Below, piece after piece: positions 54,061-62,170 of a stretch of 64,000 bases of DNA. The notes under the pieces are model-generated. The model saw only the letters and a list, made by a program, of their open reading frames with translations, was not told the DNA's origin and made no database searches. Both the position numbers and the translations under genes were made by a program. The DNA lies in the NCBI GenBank assembly GCA_023397675.1, contig JAEWTV010000139.1, positions 124,001 through 188,000 of the forward strand. The letters are read 5' to 3'. The number at the start of each line of letters is the position of its first letter. Within the stretch, counting starts at the first letter, position 1. The stretch comes from Bacillota bacterium (lineage in GTDB: Bacteria; Bacillota; Clostridia; Acetivibrionales; JANLFN01).

Positions 54061-54253
54061 ATTCTACCTCCACTTTATATAATACTTAAATTTTAACTAC
54101 TTTTAATTTTTTATTATTGTAGAATATTGCTATGTTAATTAAGCGGGGTTTTGGGAAGAGGCTTTAATATGCACCTTGTTTTTATGCTGTCACAGTTTTA
54201 TGTAAAGTTAACATATTATATATTATCCAGTACTATTTAATGGAGGTTTATAT

Positions 54254-55177
54254 ATGTTAACAGCTGTTGAATATATTGATCAATCTATAAACACCAACCT
54301 GTTTTTTCTTAGAATAATCAAGGAACACTTGATATTTGCTGCTGCAGCACTTACATTAAAGGATTCAAGGTACATACCAGTACTGATGCAGGCAAAAAAA
54401 CAGTTTGAGGAGTTGCTTAACAGGACCGTGTCACTTGCAAATGGTATTGTAACATCCCAATCATTGGCAGCTGGTGATATTCTTACACCATATACCTATA
54501 AAGCTGAGAAAACGACACAAAATTATACAGGCTTACCTATAAACATTGAAATAACAATGAGAGAGGCTGCACTTGCAAACACTACAGCCGGATCACACAG
54601 TGCTGCTTTGGAACAGCAGGTAAATTCACTGAACCAGAATATAATATCCTTGCTCAACTCAACAATCCAGACGCATACAATGATGCTGAACAATGTTTTG
54701 TCGTGCAGGATGTTTGTAAATATGTATCCGCTGATGATGGATCATGTTACTAGGGAAGTACAGCATTATCTTGAGCATCTTGAGACTCTTCAGAGGCGTC
54801 AGAGCCTGAAATGGGAACCAAAAACGGCAGCTGAAGGAGAAGCGTTCTGGAATCGTATAATGGCAGAGCATTCGAGTTTTATAAGAGGAATGCTTGACCC
54901 TACTGAAGCAGAGCTAATCGGAACAGCGAATAATTTCATGGGAGAATTCAATGATTTGATAAAAGCGGCAAGTGAAGCACTCGATAACCTACAGCTGGTT
55001 CCTCAGGTAACACGCAGCAGTTTGACAGCAACTGCAAATTTGAGGAATTTTAAACAACAGGGTACATTGGGAATTTTGGAATGCAAAATCCGATCAATTA
55101 TACTTCCACTGTTAAGTGACCATGTATTGAGGGAAGCAAACCATTACTTGAAAGAGTTAGGTGAGTACAAAATATAA
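54254..55177 (+). CDS. DUF2935 protein
   Basis: This 307-aa, all-helical protein is made of two similar halves, each a ferritin-like four-helix bundle (NTNLFFLRIIKEHLIFAAAA in the first; EGEAFWNRIMAEHSSFIRGM in the second) with Glu/His residues that may bind metal. This is the DUF2935 pattern, common in Bacillus and Clostridium, without known function; a spore role has been suggested by its distribution. A TGGAGG site precedes the ATG. A perfect bidirectional terminator separates it from the next, convergent gene. Confidence 0.85.
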   Translation: MLTAVEYIDQSINTNLFFLRIIKEHLIFAAAALTLKDSRYIPVLMQAKKQFEELLNRTVSLANGIVTSQSLAAGDILTPYTYKAEKTTQNYTGLPINIEITMREAALANTTAGSHSAALEQQVNSLNQNIISLLNSTIQTHTMMLNNVLSCRMFVNMYPLMMDHVTREVQHYLEHLETLQRRQSLKWEPKTAAEGEAFWNRIMAEHSSFIRGMLDPTEAELIGTANNFMGEFNDLIKAASEALDNLQLVPQVTRSSLTATANLRNFKQQGTLGILECKIRSIILPLLSDHVLREANHYLKELGEYKI

Positions 55178-55195
55178 AATTGAAATGAGAAAAAG

Positions 55196-55231
55196 TGAGT
55201 AGGAGTTGTTTTTACTTACAACTCCTACTCA
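55196..55231. terminator. perfect bidirectional terminator
   Basis: TGAGTAGGAGTTGT pairs perfectly with ACAACTCCTACTCA around an 8-nt loop; it serves the convergent DUF2935 and tail-collar genes. Confidence 0.85.
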
Positions 55232-55240
55232 TATTTGTTA

Positions 55241-55483
55241 CTACTGTTTTTCTGGATATAAGCCCGAAGTAACTATATAATATTTCATTCCAGGAAGCGG
55301 CTCTGCGCCTTTTAAATTCGGTAGTGCAAAGGTTGTGGTGCCGTTGCCTCCATAAGTATATCCTATAAGAGAAAAAAGCGCTTGGTTTTGTACTACTTGT
55401 AAAATTTGTCCTTCACATGTCGTCCACCCCGCTTGCTGGAATGAATATCCGAACAAAGAAATTTCACCTAATGTATATTCCAT
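55241..55483 (-). CDS. miniature phage-tail-collar/microcystin-dependent-type protein
   Basis: I chose the ATG at 55483 after GGGAGGG. The 80-aa product matches the tail collar domain (MdpB type): LGEISLFGYSFQQAGWTTCE, then ALFSLIGYTYGGNGTTTFAL and PNLKG. The end, MKYYIVTSGLYPEKQ, fits the usual C-terminus. Full proteins of this type have ~170 aa with a His-rich middle, which is missing here. It may be a structural or spore-surface protein; no other phage genes are near. It has a perfect consensus promoter and faces the gene at 55684. Confidence 0.75.
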   Translation of the reverse strand: MEYTLGEISLFGYSFQQAGWTTCEGQILQVVQNQALFSLIGYTYGGNGTTTFALPNLKGAEPLPGMKYYIVTSGLYPEKQ

Positions 55484-55527
55484 AATATGCCCTCCCAAAT
55501 TAACATTTTATGTCTTGTATAACAAAA

Positions 55528-55556
55528 ATTATACAGAATGTGTTGCAATATGTCAA
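55528..55556 (-). promoter_or_regulatory. perfect consensus sigma-A promoter of the tail-collar gene
   Basis: On the minus strand, TTGACA, a 17-bp spacer and TATAAT match the consensus exactly. The predicted start is ~38 nt before the ATG, which suggests strong, constitutive expression unless a repressor acts. Confidence 0.65.
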
Positions 55557-55683
55557 TTTATAAATTACAATTAAGTAATAACATGGAATTAAAAATAGAT
55601 TTATGATAATTTTTAGATAACATTCAAGGAAAACTCATTAAGCAAATCTTAAATATTTTTGATTGAAGGATTGGGGGACAAAT

Positions 55684-57015
55684 ATGGGTACTATGACAAA
55701 TTTGGCTTTGAACAGGCCGACGGCATCAAGCAGCTTTGTTAAACCTTATGAACCTGCAAGAGCAGTGGATGGATCACTGGCACCTTTTAGCAGATGGCTT
55801 TGCAATACATTGCCGGGATGGTTTAGTGTGGATTTGGGTGCAGGCTATTGGATCAACAGATGGGTTGTAAGGCATATGAGTACTGCTGGCTGGGCAACCC
55901 CTGACTATAATATTGTTGATTTCAAACTACAAGGAAGTATTGATAATAATAATTGGTTTGATGTGGATTCTGTTACAGGGAATACCGCAGGTATTACTGA
56001 TCGGACCATTAATGCAGTACTTTGCAGATATGTAAGGGTTTATGTAACAAAAGGCCTTAAATGCAATTCTCAGTTGGCATCAATGATGGAATTTGAGGTT
56101 TATCCCGCACCTTCAAGCCAATACCTGACAAATCTTACATTGAGTAGCGGAACACTTGCTCCGGTATTTGCAGGCAAAACAACTTTCAACTATAGTGCAA
56201 CAGTGGAATGTGCCGTGTCAAGCATCACCCTGACTCCTGTAGCAGAAGATGTGCATGCTACAATTAAGGTAAACGGTACGGTGGTAAATAATAATACAGC
56301 ATCACAACAGGTAAACCTTAACGCGGGTAGTAATACAATTACAGTACAGGTTACGGGGTCTGATGGAAGCGCACAGCAGAATTACACTATCACTGTGATA
56401 AGAAAATCTTCATATATGTCCTCCCTGGTTATCAAGAAATTAGACGGGACTGAAGTAGCATTAGATCCTACATTTAATAAAGATACTCAGGGCTATACAG
56501 CAAGCGTGGGTTATGATGATACCAGTGTAAATGTTGTCGCAACATCCAGTGACGGAACCACTAATGTTATTGTAAACAGTCAGACGGTTCCAAGTGGACA
56601 GGCAGTCACAGTTGACAATCTGGTTGTAGGGTCCAACAACACCATCAACGCAAATGTAGTTGGCGATAAAACGTATACGGTTACATTGACGAGAGCAGAT
56701 GCAGATCTATATCTAACTAAAATTGGTTTTGAATTTAGCGGAAGAGGTTATAACGGTGGTACAAGTATTAATTTGGATCACATAAACCTAGGCTATACAG
56801 TAAATGCTTCAACAAATGCAGCTACAGTTACATTTACTCCGTTTGCAGAAGATACCAGTGTTTCAATTACCGTTAATAATAACCTTACAGTAGCAAGCGG
56901 ACAAACAACACCTGCTATTGCCTTAACTGGCCCTAACATGCCAATACCTGTAAAAGTCACTAAAACAGGTGCTAGTACCAGCAGAGATTATACTATTGCA
57001 ATTATAAGAAGCTGA
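55684..57015 (+). CDS. discoidin (F5/8 type C) protein with cadherin-like beta-sandwich domains
   Basis: The ATG at 55684 follows GGGGGAC; an upstream TTG has no site. The 443-aa protein has an F5/8 type C domain (residues ~5-142; LALNRPTASSSFVKPYEPAR, GWFSVDLGAGYWINRWVV, RYVRVYVT) and then three cadherin-like beta-sandwich repeats (about 145-235, 236-340 and 341-443; TLTPVAEDVHATIKVNG, NYTITVIR). Discoidin domains bind glycans. There is no signal peptide, which is unusual, so it may reach the surface by lysis, by the spore or by another route. It is divergent from the tail-collar gene. Confidence 0.82.
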   Translation: MGTMTNLALNRPTASSSFVKPYEPARAVDGSLAPFSRWLCNTLPGWFSVDLGAGYWINRWVVRHMSTAGWATPDYNIVDFKLQGSIDNNNWFDVDSVTGNTAGITDRTINAVLCRYVRVYVTKGLKCNSQLASMMEFEVYPAPSSQYLTNLTLSSGTLAPVFAGKTTFNYSATVECAVSSITLTPVAEDVHATIKVNGTVVNNNTASQQVNLNAGSNTITVQVTGSDGSAQQNYTITVIRKSSYMSSLVIKKLDGTEVALDPTFNKDTQGYTASVGYDDTSVNVVATSSDGTTNVIVNSQTVPSGQAVTVDNLVVGSNNTINANVVGDKTYTVTLTRADADLYLTKIGFEFSGRGYNGGTSINLDHINLGYTVNASTNAATVTFTPFAEDTSVSITVNNNLTVASGQTTPAIALTGPNMPIPVKVTKTGASTSRDYTIAIIRS

Positions 57016-57056
57016 TTGGTAGATTATTAAAAATATTTTTAAAGTCTAAGTGTTTG

Positions 57057-57096
57057 AAAGCCTCTGTAAAACTACTACAGAGGCTTTTGCTTTTTT
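57057..57096 (+). terminator. intrinsic terminator after the discoidin gene
   Basis: AAAGCCTCTGTA pairs with TACAGAGGCTTTT, and T-rich sequence follows. Confidence 0.85.
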
Positions 57097-57269
57097 GATA
57101 AAATTACTTGTCAATAGCAGAATAAAATGCTCCTCAGCCCTTCGTCTTTTAGTTTCATAAAAAGCCCCTTCAATAAGAGTATTCTCATTCTATTTTATCC
57201 TTTATTTCTGAATTTTTTACTGTTAATATGAAAATGTAATATGTAATTACTTTCCCGAAAGGAATAATT

Positions 57270-57713
57270 ATGATTAAATTTATTATGATGGTTGGTATCC
57301 CCGGGAGCGGGAAAAGTCATCTTGCAGAGAAAATAGCACATGAAGAAAATGGCATTATTGTTTCGTCCGATAAAATAAGAGAAGAGCTTTTGGAAAACAT
57401 AAACGAGATGAGAAAAAACGGTATTATTTTTGGCGAAATGTTGCGAAGATCAGTAAGAGCTTTGAAAAAAGGCTGCAGTGTTATTTATGATGCTACAAAT
57501 ATAAGAAGCTCCGAACGTAAAAGTTTGCTTAAAAAATTTGATGGTTATTATAAGGAATGCTATTACATTAAAGTGTCACTTGAAGAAGCCTTAAGAAGGA
57601 ACTCTAACAGAGACAAGCAGGTCCCGGAAGAAGTGATTGTTAAAATGTTTGAAAGGCTGCAACCACCCCAAATGACTGAAGGATGGGACAATATAAAAGT
57701 AATTGCAGATTGA
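57270..57713 (+). CDS. P-loop kinase-like protein (polynucleotide-kinase family)
   Basis: This 147-aa protein is a small ATP-binding kinase fold: Walker A GIPGSGKSHLAEKI (residues ~9-22), SSDKIREELL (substrate site) and YDATNIRSSERK (Walker B-like). It resembles bacterial Pnk-type P-loop kinases, but the substrate may be a nucleic acid end or another small molecule. An AAAGGAAT site precedes the ATG. The MerR-MFS pair follows after 43 bp; they may share a transcript. Confidence 0.82.
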   Translation: MIKFIMMVGIPGSGKSHLAEKIAHEENGIIVSSDKIREELLENINEMRKNGIIFGEMLRRSVRALKKGCSVIYDATNIRSSERKSLLKKFDGYYKECYYIKVSLEEALRRNSNRDKQVPEEVIVKMFERLQPPQMTEGWDNIKVIAD

Positions 57714-57756
57714 TATATTCTAGTCGTCTATAATTGTTTTTAAGCTGGAGGGTATT

Positions 57757-58293
57757 ATGTATTCAATAGGTAAACTGTGTAAGGAATTTGAAATTTCAAG
57801 AAGTACACTTTTATATTATGACAATATAGATCTTTTAAAAGCATCAGGACGTACTTCCGCAAACTACAGGCAGTACACAGAGGAAGACCGAAACCGTCTC
57901 TCTCAAATCTGCACATTTAGAGAAGCTGGGATACCTTTGGTTCAGATAAAAGCTATACTTGATAATGAAGAAACTAATGAAGATAATGTACTTGAAATGC
58001 GCTTGAATGAATTGAATCAGGAGATATACTATTTAAGGATTCAACAGAGAATCATAGTTGAAATGTTAAAAAGAAAAAATTTAACCGGCAAAAAAATGCC
58101 TCTTGAAAAGCAAACCTTTTTATCAATACTAACAGCGGCAGGTCTTGATGAAGAACAGATAGATAATTTCCACGCAGTATTTGAAAAAAAATCTCCCGAA
58201 TCCCATCAGCTTTTTTTGGAACTGCTGGGTCTATCAGATGGTGAAATACAGGAAATCCGGGGCTTTTCAAGGCTTATGGGCGATAAAGCATAA
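57757..58293 (+). CDS. MerR-family transcriptional regulator
   Basis: The 178-aa protein has the MerR HTH at its start (YSIGKLCKEFEISRSTLLYYDNIDLLK, residues ~2-28, broken here by the usual wing YRQYTEEDR) and a dimerisation coiled coil (~75-115). The C-terminal ~60 residues are helical and could bind a ligand. MerR proteins usually sit with the drug efflux gene they control. An MFS gene follows after 70 bp. A GGAGGG site precedes the ATG. Confidence 0.87.
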   Translation: MYSIGKLCKEFEISRSTLLYYDNIDLLKASGRTSANYRQYTEEDRNRLSQICTFREAGIPLVQIKAILDNEETNEDNVLEMRLNELNQEIYYLRIQQRIIVEMLKRKNLTGKKMPLEKQTFLSILTAAGLDEEQIDNFHAVFEKKSPESHQLFLELLGLSDGEIQEIRGFSRLMGDKA

Positions 58294-58362
58294 ATTATTG
58301 ACCTGACTATAGCTTTATAGTTTATCATCGAATATAAAGTTATAGAAAGGTTGATTGATATT

Positions 58363-59550
58363 ATGATTAATAAGAATTTTACGTTAATTTGGATAGGCAA
58401 GATTATATCCCAGCTTGGTGACAAGTTTTATTCCATTGCTCTTGCATGGTGGATTCTTCAGAAAACCAACTCACCTTCGATTATGGGAATATTTTTGCTT
58501 CTTTCTGTGCTGCCTGGCTTGATTCTTGGATTTTTTGCAGGTGCTTTGGCGGATCGTTTAAGCCGCAAAACCATACTAATAGTTACAGATACTTTGAGAG
58601 GGATTTTAGTACTTGCAATATCTTTCTTGGCTATGTTTGGTGTTATTGAGGTTTGGCATATTTTTGTCATTGGTTTATGCTTATCTCTTGTCACGGCGTT
58701 CTTTGATCCAGCTATACAGGCAATAATTCCTGAAATAGTCGAAAAAGATGACCTTACCAAAGCTAATGCAATGAGTCAGATGGTAAGCGGAGTCTGTACT
58801 GTTGCAGGACCTCTGTTGGGTGCCGTATCAGTAAGTTTTTTCGGGCTAGCAGAAGTATTTATGGCTAATAGTGTATCCTACTTCGTTTCATCATTACTTA
58901 CAAGCTTTGTATCTGTAAAAGGCAGCGTTAATTCAGACTCAAAAAGCAATTACATTAATGAAATTAAAGAAGGTATCAGGTTCATTAAAAATCAGAAAAA
59001 AATAACCTTCGTATTGAAAATTATAGCCGCTGCACATATCTTTGTAGGGTGTCTTACAGTATCACTTCCTTTCCTTGCAAATAGCCTTGTAGGTATTGGA
59101 GTAAACAACCTGGGATATCTTGAGGCTGCAATGGGTGCTGGGGTAATCGGCAGTTCAATTATTATTAAATCAAAACAGAAAAATATAAAAAGTGAATTGT
59201 CATTGGTTAAGTTTATTGCGTTAATGGGTTTTAGTTTCGGATTAATAAGTATATTCAGGTTCTTTGGGTTTAATTCTGTTTTAATATACCTTGTTATTAT
59301 GGTTCTAATCGGGTCATGTATTGCATTTGCATCTGTTTTCTGGCAGACTCTTCTACAGAACTATACACCTTCTAATATGACAGGTCGTGTTTTTAGTGTT
59401 TCTTCATTAATTGGAAACACATCGCTTCCAGTAGCATATTCAATATTTGGGGTATTACTTAACATAAGCTCAATAAGTATTCTCATGGCGGTAAGCGGCG
59501 GAGCACTTTTAGTTATGTGTGCCGCATTGTATTATCTCCGTTCAAAATGA
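58363..59550 (+). CDS. MFS efflux transporter (MefA/EntS-like)
   Basis: The 395-aa product has 12 hydrophobic segments and the MFS loop motif GALADRLSRKTILI after segment 2. It fits the MFS_3 group (macrolide/enterobactin exporters). I use the ATG at 58363; a TTG at 58351 overlaps the AAAGG site. It is probably controlled by the adjacent MerR protein and exports a toxic or signal compound; the substrate is unknown. Confidence 0.87.
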   Translation: MINKNFTLIWIGKIISQLGDKFYSIALAWWILQKTNSPSIMGIFLLLSVLPGLILGFFAGALADRLSRKTILIVTDTLRGILVLAISFLAMFGVIEVWHIFVIGLCLSLVTAFFDPAIQAIIPEIVEKDDLTKANAMSQMVSGVCTVAGPLLGAVSVSFFGLAEVFMANSVSYFVSSLLTSFVSVKGSVNSDSKSNYINEIKEGIRFIKNQKKITFVLKIIAAAHIFVGCLTVSLPFLANSLVGIGVNNLGYLEAAMGAGVIGSSIIIKSKQKNIKSELSLVKFIALMGFSFGLISIFRFFGFNSVLIYLVIMVLIGSCIAFASVFWQTLLQNYTPSNMTGRVFSVSSLIGNTSLPVAYSIFGVLLNISSISILMAVSGGALLVMCAALYYLRSK

Positions 59551-59615
59551 AATCTTTCTAAGCTTATATTTTTAATGCTATAATTTATCTAATAACTTTG
59601 CGGAGGCGTATTCCT

Positions 59616-60512
59616 ATTAAAATATCAAAGGTTATAAAAGATGATTTAATTAAGATCAGAAATCTTGTAGGGGATATTTCAGAAGATGACCTGAGTTTTG
59701 TAGATTGCTATGTATCGGATGAAATTGGGATATTCATACCAAGTGTGGGTTACTGTAAATATGCTATAACGCCTGCACATACCCATCCGTCTTATTCCTT
59801 CGTAATTTCTTTTTCGGGAGACCTGAGTTTTGTTGAAAGGAAAATTGAACTGCCGGAAAATTATCTTTTTGCAGTTGCCTTTGAACCTGATATTCCTCAT
59901 GAAGAGAAACAAATGGATAAGTTTACAAGATACATGGCTGTCCAGATTTCTAAAAAACTGTTTGAGGAAATTTTTGAACAGTATTCAAGTGCACAGTTAC
60001 CAAAGCTTTTTTGGACTCAGTTTACTGTCCACCGTGAAATACTGCTTTATCTTAATAAATTTATGTCGGAATATGAAAACAAACTTTCAGGACAGGGAAA
60101 TCTTATGGGTTCGATAGCCTCTATAGCGACTCATTACCTGGTACGCGGACTGCTTAATATTAGCGGATCTGATACATTACAATCTGAAAGAGTAGAAATA
60201 GAAAGAATAATACAATATATGCACCAGAATTTTGATCAGAAGATAACAATCGGTGAGTTGTCGAAAGCGGCGAACATGTCGGAATCTGCTTTTGTCCGCT
60301 TGTTCAAAAGTGAGACAGGGTATTCACCAATGGACTATTTAATTAATATAAGAATAGAAAAAGCAAAAAAGCTTCTCCGGGAAAGTACAATGAGTATAAC
60401 AGAAATTTCTTTTTTGTGTGGCTTTGGAAGCACACCCCACTTTTCATCATGTTTTACAAAGCATATGGGTGTCAGCCCTTCAAAGTTTCAGGGTATGTTT
60501 GGTAAAAAATAA
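59616..60512 (+). CDS. AraC-family transcriptional regulator (possible ATT start)
   Basis: The ~299-aa protein has a cupin-like sensor (PAHTHPSYSFVISFSGDLSF; DIPHEEKQMDKF) and a C-terminal AraC domain with two HTHs (MSESAFVRLFKSETGYSPMD and STPHFSSCFTKHMGVSPSKF). The start is odd. The only strong ribosome site, CGGAGGCG at 59601-59608, is followed in frame by ATT at 59616, not by ATG/GTG/TTG; the TTG at 59598 lies before the site. It follows the MFS gene and precedes a PNPOx-like gene. Confidence 0.8.
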   Translation: MKISKVIKDDLIKIRNLVGDISEDDLSFVDCYVSDEIGIFIPSVGYCKYAITPAHTHPSYSFVISFSGDLSFVERKIELPENYLFAVAFEPDIPHEEKQMDKFTRYMAVQISKKLFEEIFEQYSSAQLPKLFWTQFTVHREILLYLNKFMSEYENKLSGQGNLMGSIASIATHYLVRGLLNISGSDTLQSERVEIERIIQYMHQNFDQKITIGELSKAANMSESAFVRLFKSETGYSPMDYLINIRIEKAKKLLRESTMSITEISFLCGFGSTPHFSSCFTKHMGVSPSKFQGMFGKK

Positions 60513-60607
60513 ATTGCAGTATTTTGTAAGACTTTGATGTTTTCTTGAAAGTCTGGTTAAGCCTCTTTTTATATAATTATATCCATATATATAGGGAGGC
60601 GATATAA

Positions 60608-61042
60608 ATGGATAAATCAGAAATACTTGGATTAATTGCTGAAAACCCGGTTTTCTTTCTTGCAACGGCAGAAGGTGACCAGCCGAGAGTTAGAGGAATG
60701 CTGACTTATTCGGCTGATGAATCAGGTATAGTTTTTCATACGGGAAATATGAGAGATCTTTACAAACAGTTTGTTAATAATCCTAAAGTTGAATTATGCT
60801 TTAATGATTATAAAACAAGTACTCAGGTCCGTGTAAGTGGAGTACTTGAAGAATTAAATGATAACAAACTCAAGGATGAAGTGGCAAGCCATCCTACAAG
60901 GACATTTCTTAAGCCATGGGTAGATAGTATGAGCAAACAGGAATTCTATGATTGTTTTGTTGTTTACAGGTTAAAAGGTGGTCTTGCTTCAGTATGGTCA
61001 ATGGGTAAAAACCTTGAACCGAAGGAATATGTACAATTGTAA
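60608..61042 (+). CDS. pyridoxamine 5'-phosphate oxidase-like flavoprotein
   Basis: The 144-aa split-barrel protein matches the PNPOx-like family: NPVFFLATAEGDQPRVRGML, then IVFHTGNMRDLYKQ and QVRVSGVLEEL. Such small proteins bind FMN or F420 and reduce unknown substrates; they are not the vitamin B6 enzyme itself. GGGAGGCG precedes the ATG. A bidirectional terminator follows. The upstream AraC regulator may control it. Confidence 0.87.
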   Translation: MDKSEILGLIAENPVFFLATAEGDQPRVRGMLTYSADESGIVFHTGNMRDLYKQFVNNPKVELCFNDYKTSTQVRVSGVLEELNDNKLKDEVASHPTRTFLKPWVDSMSKQEFYDCFVVYRLKGGLASVWSMGKNLEPKEYVQL

Positions 61043-61066
61043 TTAAACAGAATAAGTTTCATTATT

Positions 61067-61094
61067 AAAGAAGCCTTAGAATAGGCTTCTTTTT
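61067..61094. terminator. bidirectional terminator
   Basis: AAAGAAGCCT pairs with AGGCTTCTTT around a 6-nt loop; it serves the convergent PNPOx-like and EamA genes. Confidence 0.85.
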
Positions 61095-62052
61095 AAGTGT
61101 TGAGACTTTGGGTTGGTTTTTTAAGCGGTTTTAGGTTTTCTTTAGCAGGTTGTTTCCCTATGACATATAAGCCCGCCATAACCAGTAACCCTCCTATCCA
61201 CTGATGCCAGCCTGCATTTTCGTGGATAATTAATACCGACAACAGTAACGATGTAAATGGCATCATGCCCGAAAAAGCTGCAGCAACAGATGCTTTGCAC
61301 CGTTTTATACCTGCATACCAGAATATAAAAGCCAAAGCTGTTACAATAATTCCATACCAAGCTAGTGCCAGCCATTGAATCAAGCCTATCGATAATAGAC
61401 GTGAAACCGGTTTTTCAAAAAGTGACGGAACAATACAGAAAATAAATGCAATAGCTGATACCAAAGCGGTTTGAACTACAGGATCAATAGGAGTCTTGCT
61501 GCTTGCTTCTACTTTTAAGCTATTTATACGTGAAAAAATGTTAAATATAGCTTCACTCATTGCTGCGCAGAGTACCAGTATATTCCCAAACATGTGCTCC
61601 TCTTCAAATTTATATCCCGGAAGTAAAATACCTTGTATTAATAGAACACCTGCTACAGTCAATACAATACCTGCGCCTCCTTTTTTACTCAAAGGCTCTT
61701 TTAGTATCAGCCAGGCTAGCACCGCAGTAAATGCCGGTGTCGCTCCAGTTAATATTCCTGCCTCACCTGAAGTTGTATATAGCAATCCCTGAAGAAGAAA
61801 GAGGCGGAAAAGAAAAATTCCGAATAGTGCTTGAACAATTATTAGTCCCCATTCCCTCATACTTAGTTGTTTAATAAATACCAGTAGTTTATTTTTGCAA
61901 ATTACAAGCAGGAATGAAAATGCAAAAAACAAGCTCATAGCTGTTATTGTAAATGTGCCAAGATATGGGGAAAGAAAATGAGCCGCAATAACTGATGTCC
62001 CTGCCAGAGTAAATGCACCAAACAGATATATGCAGCCTTTTAAATGATCCAT
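61093..62052 (-). CDS. EamA/DMT-family transporter
   Basis: I chose the ATG at 62052, preceded by AGGAGG; the open frame extends 72 bases further without a site. The 319-aa protein has ten hydrophobic segments in two EamA halves (~10-135 and ~160-295). Such proteins export or import amino acids, sugars or metabolites. It is divergent from a MocR/PdxR-type regulator, with 118 bp between the starts, which often control such transporters. The substrate is unknown. Confidence 0.87.
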   Translation of the reverse strand: MDHLKGCIYLFGAFTLAGTSVIAAHFLSPYLGTFTITAMSLFFAFSFLLVICKNKLLVFIKQLSMREWGLIIVQALFGIFLFRLFLLQGLLYTTSGEAGILTGATPAFTAVLAWLILKEPLSKKGGAGIVLTVAGVLLIQGILLPGYKFEEEHMFGNILVLCAAMSEAIFNIFSRINSLKVEASSKTPIDPVVQTALVSAIAFIFCIVPSLFEKPVSRLLSIGLIQWLALAWYGIIVTALAFIFWYAGIKRCKASVAAAFSGMMPFTSLLLSVLIIHENAGWHQWIGGLLVMAGLYVIGKQPAKENLKPLKKPTQSLNT

Positions 62053-62170
62053 TAATACCTCCTGTTGAATAACCTTATCTATAAAATAGTATGATATAAT
62101 AATATTCGGATAACTGGTATGCATAAAGTGCCGGTTTGTAATGAATTTGTACAGTCCAGTTGGAGGGCTT

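Noticed and set aside
55241..55498. Prophage remnant suggested by the tail-collar-type protein.
   Set aside because: No integrase, capsid, portal or lysis genes and no attachment-site-like repeats are near; the gene is intact with a strong promoter and terminator.
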